Source: CAYQUC01 sp964514215 (GTDB lineage: Bacteria; Pseudomonadota; Gammaproteobacteria; UBA6429; Thiohalophilaceae). Taken from it: a DNA stretch of 28,136 nt. Each line of letters opens with the position of its first letter. Position 1 is the stretch's first letter. The stretch covers positions 1 through 28,136 of the forward strand of contig CAZEPW010000049.1 in assembly GCA_964514215.1 (NCBI GenBank), read 5' to 3'. Positions 6,571 through 13,756 of the stretch are shown here, in pieces. The position numbers and the translations under genes were made by a program. The notes below the pieces were generated by a model that saw only the letters and a program-made list of their open reading frames with translations, was not told where the DNA came from and searched no databases.

Positions 6571-8657
6571 GAGTATGTGTGATAAGTATCGATAACGGCT
6601 ATTAAGTCATCTTTTGATACGGGTTTTGATAAAAATTGATTCATTCCAGCTTGGATGCAACGCTTTTTATCTTCGACTGTGGCGTTTGCCGTTAAGGCAA
6701 TAATTGGAATATTAATATTACTTTTAATGATTTCACTATCAAACGTTTGTTTGCGCCATTTAGTAGTTGCTTCTAAGCCATCCATGTCGGACATACGCAT
6801 GTCCATTAAAACAATATCATATTTACTGTTAATTAAAGCATTAATAGCCTCTTGTCCGGATATGACTCGAGTGGTTTTATAACCCTCTTGCTCTAAGAAA
6901 GTGCAGATGACTTTTGCATTAATATCACTGTCTTCTGCTATTAAAATTGAATAATTATTATTTCTAGATTTGTCGTTAATGTCATTGTTAGTTTTTGGCG
7001 ATATCAGCTTATCAGTGGAATATAATGATAAAATTATTTGTTTTAAATTGTCTATGATTATTGGTCGAACAATATAATGCTGATACAAGTTTTTATGTTC
7101 ATTATCTAATATGTTAATATTTTCAATATTAGTTATTAAGATTAAATTTGTTTTAGATAAATATTGATTTTTTATTTTTTTCGCGAAAGTATCTCTATTG
7201 GGAGACAGATGAGATTCGCTAATAATAACTGTTACTTTAGAATTGCCTGAATGCGCAGCCAAATAATTAATAACATCAGATTCGTTATTAGCCATAATCG
7301 GGTTTAGTTTTAAAAAAATTAAATATTTTTCAATGATTTGGGAGCTTGATTTTATGTCATCTAGCACGATTATATTGCAATTAGAAAGGTGCGATAAATC
7401 AAAATCGTTATCGTGATATTCTGCATAGTGGTAAGGTATCTCAACCCAAAAAACACTGCCTTTGTTTTCGTCACTGCAAGCTGCAATTTCACCACCCATC
7501 AATGTCGCTAATTGATGTGATATGGTGGTGCCAAGCCCCGTACCAGAATGCCTGCTGGGGCTAATATTTTTTCCTTGGTAGAATGGTTGAAATATTTTTT
7601 CTAATTGCTTGTTTGGAATTCCTAGGCCTGTGTCGCGAACCTCGATTTTAATTCTCACTAGTTCATTGTTTTTATTAGCTACTACCGTAGTCGTAATAGT
7701 CACTTCACCTTGGTCGGTAAATTTAATGGCATTACTGACTAAGTTTAAAATAATTTGTCGTAATTTATCGGGATCACCTTCGACTATTTTGGGAATGTTG
7801 GGTTGTATATAACTAATGAGTTCAATCGACTTTTCATTTGCTAATGGTGTAAATAATTTCACAACACCGTGTATAACGTCAGCCAAATTAAATTGTGTTA
7901 TTTGCAGATGATATTTTCCGGCTTCTAATTTTGAAACGTCTAATATATCATTTATTAACGCATGTAGTGCCGTTGAACTTTGTTGCAATGCCACGACGTA
8001 TTCTCTTTGTAATTGATCCAGTTTAGTATTTTCTAGCAAACTAGTCATACCGATAATGCCACTCATGGGAGTGCGAATTTCATGGCTCATGACTGCTAGA
8101 AATTCACTTTTTATATTATTGGCTTTGATTGCAGCTTGTTGCGAGTGTTTTAATTTTGATGTCATTTTATTAACGTATAATGGCAAAATTATTAAAAACA
8201 GGGTAAATAATGTTGATGAGAATGAATCTGCGTGCCAGCTATTAAATAACCATAAAACATAGAGATAGCCAACTAGTGCAATCAGCGTTGTTACAATTAA
8301 TGGGCCTCGGCCATAGCGAGTGCCATAACCGACAAAAATCCATGGGAATAATAAATAATAGGCGCTAAAGGGACCCGAGCCAGTTAAAATCATGGTGTAA
8401 CAGACGCTGCCGAGATCACATAACGGCGTTAAATAGGGACGTATTGTTGATTGTGGAATAATTAAGATAGAGATTAGTATCGCTATGGAAATAACCAAGA
8501 ATAAAATCATAAAGCTAAGATAATTTTTAATGTCTAAATTCTCTAGCTCGGCTGTAAATTGCAGCCATATTAATATCGAGATTGTTACCCATATCGCTAA
8601 TCGGTATATCGATTGAGTAAATTCAGGGTTATTACGCAATGTCTCGTTAATTTTCAT
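6567..8657 (-). CDS. Hybrid sensor histidine kinase with two receiver domains (RpfC-like layout)
   Basis: A 696-residue membrane kinase. Five or more N-terminal helices (about 18-35, 47-67, 76-92, 97-136, 147-161) form the sensor, with no large periplasmic domain, as in RpfC. HisKA has 'MSHEIRTPMSGI' with phosphorylated His192; the ATPase domain shows the N-box 'LRQIILNLVSNAIKFT' (299-314), 'DTGLGIP' (342-348) and 'GTGLG' (372-376). A first receiver-like domain (about 428-545) looks degenerate: 'IISES' stands where the phospho-Asp should be and Arg531 where the Lys should be. The second receiver (570-690) is intact with Asp619 in 'MDMRMSDMDG' and Lys678. There is no Hpt domain, so a separate phosphotransfer protein is needed. 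Confidence 0.92.
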   Translation of the reverse strand: MKINETLRNNPEFTQSIYRLAIWVTISILIWLQFTAELENLDIKNYLSFMILFLVISIAILISILIIPQSTIRPYLTPLCDLGSVCYTMILTGSGPFSAYYLLFPWIFVGYGTRYGRGPLIVTTLIALVGYLYVLWLFNSWHADSFSSTLFTLFLIILPLYVNKMTSKLKHSQQAAIKANNIKSEFLAVMSHEIRTPMSGIIGMTSLLENTKLDQLQREYVVALQQSSTALHALINDILDVSKLEAGKYHLQITQFNLADVIHGVVKLFTPLANEKSIELISYIQPNIPKIVEGDPDKLRQIILNLVSNAIKFTDQGEVTITTTVVANKNNELVRIKIEVRDTGLGIPNKQLEKIFQPFYQGKNISPSRHSGTGLGTTISHQLATLMGGEIAACSDENKGSVFWVEIPYHYAEYHDNDFDLSHLSNCNIIVLDDIKSSSQIIEKYLIFLKLNPIMANNESDVINYLAAHSGNSKVTVIISESHLSPNRDTFAKKIKNQYLSKTNLILITNIENINILDNEHKNLYQHYIVRPIIIDNLKQIILSLYSTDKLISPKTNNDINDKSRNNNYSILIAEDSDINAKVICTFLEQEGYKTTRVISGQEAINALINSKYDIVLMDMRMSDMDGLEATTKWRKQTFDSEIIKSNINIPIIALTANATVEDKKRCIQAGMNQFLSKPVSKDDLIAVIDTYHTYS

Positions 8658-8767
8658 GATTTTAGTTTATCTCATGTTGTCTGAAATAACATTTATTAAC
8701 ATGCATACTATTTGATATACTGCTTGAAATATCGATTTTAATAACTCGCTTGTCATAAAGGCTCATA

Positions 8768-9172
8768 ATGAACAGTAATATTCGTCCAGATTTACTACCA
8801 ACTGAAACAAAGTGCAGTTATTGCCCCGGAACGATCTGTTGCAGCTACACAACCCAGCAAATTGATTCGCCGCGTAAAATTGATGATTTTGATCATTTAT
8901 TGTGGCAAATGGCACATAAAAATATTCAGGCTTATAAAGATGAGGATGGTTGGTTTTTATTAATTTTAAATCAATGCCAGTTTTTACAAGACGATGGAAG
9001 TTGCGGTACTTACGAAACTCGACCACAGGTTTGTCGCGATTATAAAAATGATTACTGTGAATTTGATTCGCCTGCAGAAGGTGATTTTGAATTATTTTTT
9101 GATGGCTATCAATCGCTATTAAAATATTGTCAAAAACGCTTTAAAAAATGGGATTCACGTTTTTCTAGTTGA
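8768..9172 (+). CDS. YkgJ-family cysteine-cluster protein
   Basis: This 134-residue protein has the YkgJ zinc- or iron-chelating arrangement: 'CSYCPGTICC' (Cys16, 19, 24, 25), 'CQFLQDDGSCGTYETRPQVCRDY' (Cys70, 79, 89) and Cys97. The 'C.fL..dG.C..Y..RP..CR' core is the family signature. Family members are thought to bind a metal or an iron-sulfur cluster, and no reaction is established that I know of. 'aaagg' lies before the ATG. It is divergent from the kinase gene and upstream of the TauD-like dioxygenase, with 86 bases between them, so it may or may not share a transcript. Confidence 0.85.
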   Translation: MNSNIRPDLLPTETKCSYCPGTICCSYTTQQIDSPRKIDDFDHLLWQMAHKNIQAYKDEDGWFLLILNQCQFLQDDGSCGTYETRPQVCRDYKNDYCEFDSPAEGDFELFFDGYQSLLKYCQKRFKKWDSRFSS

Positions 9173-9174
9173 GT

Positions 9175-9224
9175 TTGTAAATTCATTTGCTTGTATTTTT
9201 AATCTAAGGACTGACCTAGATCAA
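9175..9224 (+). promoter_or_regulatory. Candidate promoter and FNR-like site upstream of the dioxygenase
   Basis: A half-conserved FNR/Anr-type dyad CTGAC-CTAG-ATCAA lies at 9211-9224 (8 of 10 consensus positions in TTGAT-N4-ATCAA). Upstream is a possible promoter, TTGTAA (9175-9180) and TTTAAT (9198-9203) with 17-base spacing, which would put the dyad at the start site and suggest repression. Alternatively an extended -10, TGCTATTAT (9241-9249), would place the dyad near the activating position. The sequence alone does not decide. Confidence 0.45.
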
Positions 9225-9258
9225 TGCGTTAATATTTATTTGCTATTATTGTAACACG

Positions 9259-10167
9259 ATGAAAATTAATATAGCTGATTTTAACAATAAAAATACTAAC
9301 CCGTTTAATCTTGGCGATGCTGGTTTATACCAAGCATGGCGAGATATTAAGCTTAAAGATTACCCGAAAAATATTGCCGATCTTATTGTTGAGGTAAATG
9401 ATCCGCGCGCATTAACGAAGCACGAATATCAAAAACTCATCGACGTTTGTCGAAAAACCAATATGGTTTTATATTCTAGCAAATCCGCTAATGATCCTGA
9501 TCCGGAAATACCGCTATCATTGGGTCGTCGTTTTGTTGGTAGTAAACTCGATAATAATTGGTTAGCTGATGAAACTGGCCTAAGCTCGTTAACTGTTGCA
9601 AGCGATAGTGTGCGGCAACAGTATATTCCGTATACCAATCGGGCGATTCAATGGCACACCGATGGTTATTATAATCCACGGCATCAGCAAGTTCATTCAC
9701 TATTATTACATGCGGTGCAACGTGCGGCATCCGGTGGTGAAAATTCTTTATTGGATCACGAAATTGCTTATATCTTGTTGCGTGAAAAAAATCCAGATTA
9801 TATTACTGTATTGATGCGCGACAATGTGATGACGATTCCTGCTCGAATACAATCCGGAAAAATTGTGCGAGCAGAAGAGTCTGGCCCGATATTTAGTGTT
9901 ACAAGCAAGGGACACTTACACATGCGTTATACCATTCGTGATAATAACGTCATGTATTTGGAAGACGAGTTATTACAACAAGCTTTAGATTATTTGAAAC
10001 TAATTTTATCGGGTGACTCACCTTATATATTTACTGGTTTACTGCAACCGGGAATGGGCTTATTAAGTAATAATGTGTTACATAACAGAACAGCATTCAC
10101 CGATGATGCTGAGCACAAACGTCATTTGTACCGTGCACGTTATTTTAGTCGGTTATCGAATAGTTGA
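9259..10167 (+). CDS. TauD/TfdA-family Fe(II)/2-oxoglutarate dioxygenase
   Basis: A 302-residue non-heme iron dioxygenase. The iron-binding HxD is His133/Asp135 in 'IQWHTDGYYNP', the distal His275 is in 'VLHNRTAF', and an arginine in 'RHLYRARYF' near 292-294 fits the 2-oxoglutarate contact. These enzymes hydroxylate small molecules using O2; the substrate here is unknown and taurine is not implied. The ATG at 9259 has no Shine-Dalgarno sequence, so a short or leaderless transcript is possible. Its 3' end overlaps that of ubiT on the opposite strand by 15 bases. A possible FNR-like site lies upstream. The position next to ubiquinone genes is suggestive but unproven. Confidence 0.85.
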   Translation: MKINIADFNNKNTNPFNLGDAGLYQAWRDIKLKDYPKNIADLIVEVNDPRALTKHEYQKLIDVCRKTNMVLYSSKSANDPDPEIPLSLGRRFVGSKLDNNWLADETGLSSLTVASDSVRQQYIPYTNRAIQWHTDGYYNPRHQQVHSLLLHAVQRAASGGENSLLDHEIAYILLREKNPDYITVLMRDNVMTIPARIQSGKIVRAEESGPIFSVTSKGHLHMRYTIRDNNVMYLEDELLQQALDYLKLILSGDSPYIFTGLLQPGMGLLSNNVLHNRTAFTDDAEHKRHLYRARYFSRLSNS

Positions 10168-10665
10168 ATAATTAATTTTATTCGGTGGTGATAAAATTTG
10201 TTCTAAAATATTTAATATTTTAATTAATGGTGCGGGTAAATTTTCAGGGTCCAACGTGTCCATGATATTTTTCATGGTTAACCCCAGTTCGGTATCACCT
10301 TCAATAACTAAGCGACGTTGAAAAAATAGAGTGTCAGGATCTATTTTTTGGTTTGCCAGTAAAACGAGTTCGTTTAAATTGCAGCGTATAGTCGCATCAG
10401 AAGTAGTGCTATCGATAACGTGTAATTTATTTTTGCTGACGGTACAGGTCCAGCTTAGGTGACAATCTTCAATTTCAAATTTCAAGCGAGAGGAATTTAA
10501 AAAATCCATATCGCCCTCCAGTAAGGCTTCGCTAAAAACACGTTGCAACAGTCGATTGAGGATTGCTTGCTGCATTCGAGTTGGCATAAGATGAAATGGT
10601 TTGGCTATTAATCGCGGCACGTGATGCGACAGTTTGCTTTGGAGTGCTAGTGGTATTGCTAACAT
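10153..10665 (-). CDS. ubiT: UbiT, SCP2-domain factor for O2-independent ubiquinone synthesis
   Basis: A 170-residue SCP2 (sterol-carrier-like) protein that binds prenylated ubiquinone intermediates for the anaerobic pathway. The diagnostic core 'DPDTLFFQRRLVIEGDTELG' (about 114-133) is nearly identical to E. coli UbiT, followed by 'KNIMDTLDPENLP'; the N-terminal 'PRLIAKPFHLMP' also matches. Length is normal. It is divergent from yhcC-ubiU-ubiV across a 135-base region with an FNR box, and converges on the dioxygenase with a 15-base overlap. Confidence in identity is high; anaerobic induction is inferred from the box. Confidence 0.95.
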   Translation of the reverse strand: MLAIPLALQSKLSHHVPRLIAKPFHLMPTRMQQAILNRLLQRVFSEALLEGDMDFLNSSRLKFEIEDCHLSWTCTVSKNKLHVIDSTTSDATIRCNLNELVLLANQKIDPDTLFFQRRLVIEGDTELGLTMKNIMDTLDPENLPAPLIKILNILEQILSPPNKINYSTIR

Positions 10666-10721
10666 GGCTATCTCTGTTTTTAATGTAGATACTATTTAAA
10701 AATATTTGCAAGTAAGTTGTA

Positions 10722-10735
10722 TTGATTTGAATCAA
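10722..10735. promoter_or_regulatory. FNR/Anr box between ubiT and yhcC-ubiU-ubiV
   Basis: TTGAT-TTGA-ATCAA is a perfect match to the FNR consensus TTGATNNNNATCAA. Its centre is at 10728.5. On the plus strand a -10-like TATGCT (10758-10763) would put the start site near 10770, exactly 41.5 bases from the centre, the classical activating position. On the minus strand an AT-rich -10-like segment near 10694-10699 gives similar geometry for ubiT. One box could therefore activate both divergent units when oxygen is low. Confidence 0.9.
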
Positions 10736-10800
10736 TTTATGTAAGTTTTTAATTTGATATGCTGATTTTATCGTGCGTTATATTAAAATAAGGAAGCTAA

Positions 10801-11718
10801 ATGTATTTACCGAGTGTTGTTAATTCATTTGGCAAAGCTATGCGGTTAAAGTATGGCGAAAAAATTCATAAAATCAGTATTAATGCTGGAATGACTTGCC
10901 CTAACATGGATGGTACTTTGGGGCGTGGTGGTTGTACTTTTTGTAATAACGCATCGTTTAATCAAAACATCAAAAAAACACCGGAAATTAACAAGCAAAT
11001 TGCGGCAGGTAAATACGTGGTTCATAAGAGAACTGGCGCAAAAAAATACATCGCTTATTTTCAAGCTTATACCAATACTTATGCTGATGTAGATTATCTG
11101 AAGCAACTTTATGATATTGCTTTGGCTGATCCAAAAATTATTGGTTTATCCATTGGAACCAGACCCGATTGTGTTCCCGATTCGGTGTTAGCTTTATTGG
11201 CAGATTATCAACAGCAGGGATATGAGGTGTGGTTAGAGCTAGGTTTGCAATCGGCATTTGATGAGAGCTTGCAGCGGGTGAATCGTGGCCATGGTTTTTC
11301 AGCTTATGTTGATGCAATTAAACGTGCCAAAAAATATCAATTACAGGTGTGTACTCATTTAATTATTGGTTTACCCGGTGAGACGGCACAACAAAGTTTG
11401 GTTTCGCTCGAACGTGTGTTGGAGCTTGGTACTCAGGGGTTAAAGCTACATCCGTTACACGTTGTAAAAGGCACGCAATTAGCAAAACAGTGGCGACGAG
11501 GTGAATATCAGGCCATGACATTAGATAAATACATTGATATTTCAACACGTATCGTTAGAAATACGCCAAAGGATATTATATTTCATCGATTGACAGCGAC
11601 CGCGGCCAGCAATATTTTACTCGCGCCTCAATGGTGTTCACAAAAGTGGTTAGTATTAAACGCCATTCATAAACGCTTGTGGCTATTACAAAACAACGCA
11701 TCGTATTTACCAACTTAA
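10801..11718 (+). CDS. yhcC: YhcC-type radical SAM protein (TIGR01212 family)
   Basis: A 305-residue radical-SAM enzyme. The cluster-binding cysteines are Cys33, Cys45 and Cys48 in 'CPNMDGTLGRGGCTFC', the widely spaced variant typical of the YhcC family rather than plain CxxxCxxC. 'SIGTRPDCVP', 'VWLELGLQSAFDESL..VNRGH' and 'THLIIGLPGE' are further family marks. The substrate of YhcC is not established as far as I know. Start: ATG at 10801 with 'aaggaag' upstream. It is the first gene of an FNR-box operon with ubiU 11 bases downstream and ubiV after that, suggesting that its activity is wanted in low oxygen. Confidence 0.92.
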   Translation: MYLPSVVNSFGKAMRLKYGEKIHKISINAGMTCPNMDGTLGRGGCTFCNNASFNQNIKKTPEINKQIAAGKYVVHKRTGAKKYIAYFQAYTNTYADVDYLKQLYDIALADPKIIGLSIGTRPDCVPDSVLALLADYQQQGYEVWLELGLQSAFDESLQRVNRGHGFSAYVDAIKRAKKYQLQVCTHLIIGLPGETAQQSLVSLERVLELGTQGLKLHPLHVVKGTQLAKQWRRGEYQAMTLDKYIDISTRIVRNTPKDIIFHRLTATAASNILLAPQWCSQKWLVLNAIHKRLWLLQNNASYLPT

Positions 11719-11729
11719 ATGGGTTTATT

Positions 11730-12725
11730 ATGGAATTAGTTTGTCCTGCAGGCAGTTATCAATCACTAAAAATGGCTATCAGCAATGGTGCTGATTCTGT
11801 GTATATTGGTTTTCAAGATGAGACCAATGCGCGGCATTTTTCAGGTTTAAACTTTAATGACAACAAAATTAAAGATGCCGTGGCGTATGCGCACCGCCAT
11901 AATGTTAAAATTATGGTGGCGATTAATACCTATGCGCAAGCTGAGCATTGGTCGCATTGGCAATCAGCGATTGATAAAGCGGCTAGTTTAAATGTTGATG
12001 CAGTTATTGCCGCTGATATTGCAGTGTTAGATTATGCCTCCAAAAATTGGCCTAAGTTAAATTTACATTTGTCCGTACAAGGTTCGGCTACTAACCATGA
12101 AGCTCTGCAATTTTATAAAACCCATTTTAATATAAAACGCGCAGTTTTACCGCGAGTATTATCTTTAGCGCAAGTTCGAGCTTTGTCAAAAAAGAGCCCG
12201 GTTGAGTTGGAGGTGTTTGGTTTTGGTAGTTTGTGTATTATGGCTGAAGGTCGTTGCCATTTGTCGTCGTACATCACTGGCGAGTCTCCGAATATGTGTG
12301 GCGTTTGTTCACCTGCTAGCGCAGTTAGTTGGAGTGAGCAAAATGGTGTTTTAGAATCACGTCTTAATAATATTGTGATTGATCGCTATCAAAAAAATGA
12401 ACAAGCTGGTTATCCAACCTTGTGCAAAGGCCGGTTTGATGTTGAGGGGCAATTACAACACGTACTCGAAGAACCAACCAGTTTAAATACCTTGGATATT
12501 TTACCAGAGCTTCACGATATCGGAATCAGCGCGGTTAAAATTGAAGGTCGGCAGCGCAGCCCGGCTTATGTGAAACAGGTAACTCAAGTGTGGCGCGCAG
12601 CAATTGATAGTTATCAGGCGGCACCTAAAAATTATCGTGTTGCTGATAATTGGAATAAATCCCTCATGAGTTTGTCCGAAGGGAATCAAACCACGTTAGG
12701 TGCTTATTCACGCCCTTGGCAATAG
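11730..12725 (+). CDS. ubiU: UbiU, [4Fe-4S] subunit of O2-independent ubiquinone hydroxylation
   Basis: UbiU and UbiV form a complex that hydroxylates the ubiquinone ring without oxygen. This peptidase-U32-fold protein is 331 residues from the ATG at 11730, the same length as E. coli UbiU; 'MELVCPAGSYQSLKMAISNGADSVYIG' is the expected N-terminus. The cluster ligands Cys169, Cys176, Cys193 and Cys232 fall at the same positions as in E. coli; an additional Cys190 is present. A longer reading starts at 11679 inside yhcC but adds unrelated residues, so I reject it. It lies between yhcC and ubiV in one operon. Confidence 0.95.
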   Translation: MELVCPAGSYQSLKMAISNGADSVYIGFQDETNARHFSGLNFNDNKIKDAVAYAHRHNVKIMVAINTYAQAEHWSHWQSAIDKAASLNVDAVIAADIAVLDYASKNWPKLNLHLSVQGSATNHEALQFYKTHFNIKRAVLPRVLSLAQVRALSKKSPVELEVFGFGSLCIMAEGRCHLSSYITGESPNMCGVCSPASAVSWSEQNGVLESRLNNIVIDRYQKNEQAGYPTLCKGRFDVEGQLQHVLEEPTSLNTLDILPELHDIGISAVKIEGRQRSPAYVKQVTQVWRAAIDSYQAAPKNYRVADNWNKSLMSLSEGNQTTLGAYSRPWQ

Positions 12726-12758
12726 AATATTCGTTAAAATAAATCGAGAATAAGAGTA

Positions 12759-13631
12759 ATGAAATTATCATTGGGTAGCATTCAATATTATTGGCCGCGT
12801 AATACGGTTTATGAATTTTATGAAGCCATGGCTGAACAAGCAGTTGATATTGTTTATTTAGGTGAAACCGTTTGTGCCAAACGGCGAACTTTAAAATTGC
12901 AAGATTGGTTAGACATTGCTGCGAGTTTGGTTGATGCGGGTAAAGAAGTTGTGCTTTCTACATTGACATTAATTGAGGCTGAATCTGAATTAAGTGTCGT
13001 TAAAAAAATCTGTCGACAAAATGATTATAGTATTGAAGCTAATGATATGTCAGCGGTACAAATATTATCATCACAAGGCATAAAGTTTATCGCAGGGCCA
13101 TTTATCAATATCTATAATCAACGATCACTCGCGATGTTACATCAATTGGGTTTAAAGCGTTGGGTTATGCCTGTGGAGCTTTCGCAAGAAGCGATTGAAA
13201 CCATTATAAAAAACAATGCTGAATTTTCAAATGAAATTGAAATAGAGTTATTCGCTTATGGAAAATTACCGTTAGCTTATTCGGCGCGTTGTTTTACGGC
13301 TAGAAGTAAACAGTTAGCAAAAGATGACTGTCAATTCATTTGCCGTGATTATCCTCAAGGTTTGGATATTCTTAGTCAGGATAATCAAGATGTTTTTACT
13401 ATTAATGGCATTCAAACGCAATCTGGTTATACTTGTGATTTGTCTCATGATATGGCAAGTATAAAAGAGACCGGAATTGATATTGTTCGAATAAGCCCGC
13501 AATTACATTCAACAGAATCAATAATTAAAAAATTTAAAGAATCGATTGATAATAATATTGACGATATTGCTAGTGATGATAAATCGTGTAATGGTTATTG
13601 GCATAATAAAGCAGGGATGTTGAATTTATAA
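12759..13631 (+). CDS. ubiV: UbiV, [4Fe-4S] partner of UbiU
   Basis: A 290-residue U32-fold protein matching UbiV: N-terminus 'MKLSLGSIQYYWPRNTVYEFYE' and 'VYLGETVCAKRR'. Four conserved cysteines, Cys39, Cys178, Cys191 and Cys195, correspond to the cluster ligands known in E. coli UbiV with a shift of two residues in the later three. It works in complex with UbiU for anaerobic ubiquinone synthesis. It starts 33 bases after ubiU and is the last gene in the operon; no clear terminator follows, only AT-rich sequence before the convergent GMC gene. Confidence 0.95.
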   Translation: MKLSLGSIQYYWPRNTVYEFYEAMAEQAVDIVYLGETVCAKRRTLKLQDWLDIAASLVDAGKEVVLSTLTLIEAESELSVVKKICRQNDYSIEANDMSAVQILSSQGIKFIAGPFINIYNQRSLAMLHQLGLKRWVMPVELSQEAIETIIKNNAEFSNEIEIELFAYGKLPLAYSARCFTARSKQLAKDDCQFICRDYPQGLDILSQDNQDVFTINGIQTQSGYTCDLSHDMASIKETGIDIVRISPQLHSTESIIKKFKESIDNNIDDIASDDKSCNGYWHNKAGMLNL

Positions 13632-13756
13632 TAAAAGCAATAATACCGATTAAAATTGATAGCTGTGGATATTTAAAGCGCATTGTTGGAATTCCTTACG
13701 ATTCTTATTTAGCGTTTAGGTGAAAAAAAATATAAGATCTAAATGAACAACTTGCT

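Noticed and set aside
8658..8767. An operator in the kinase/YkgJ divergent region
   Set aside because: Only AT-rich sequence without a clear dyad is visible.
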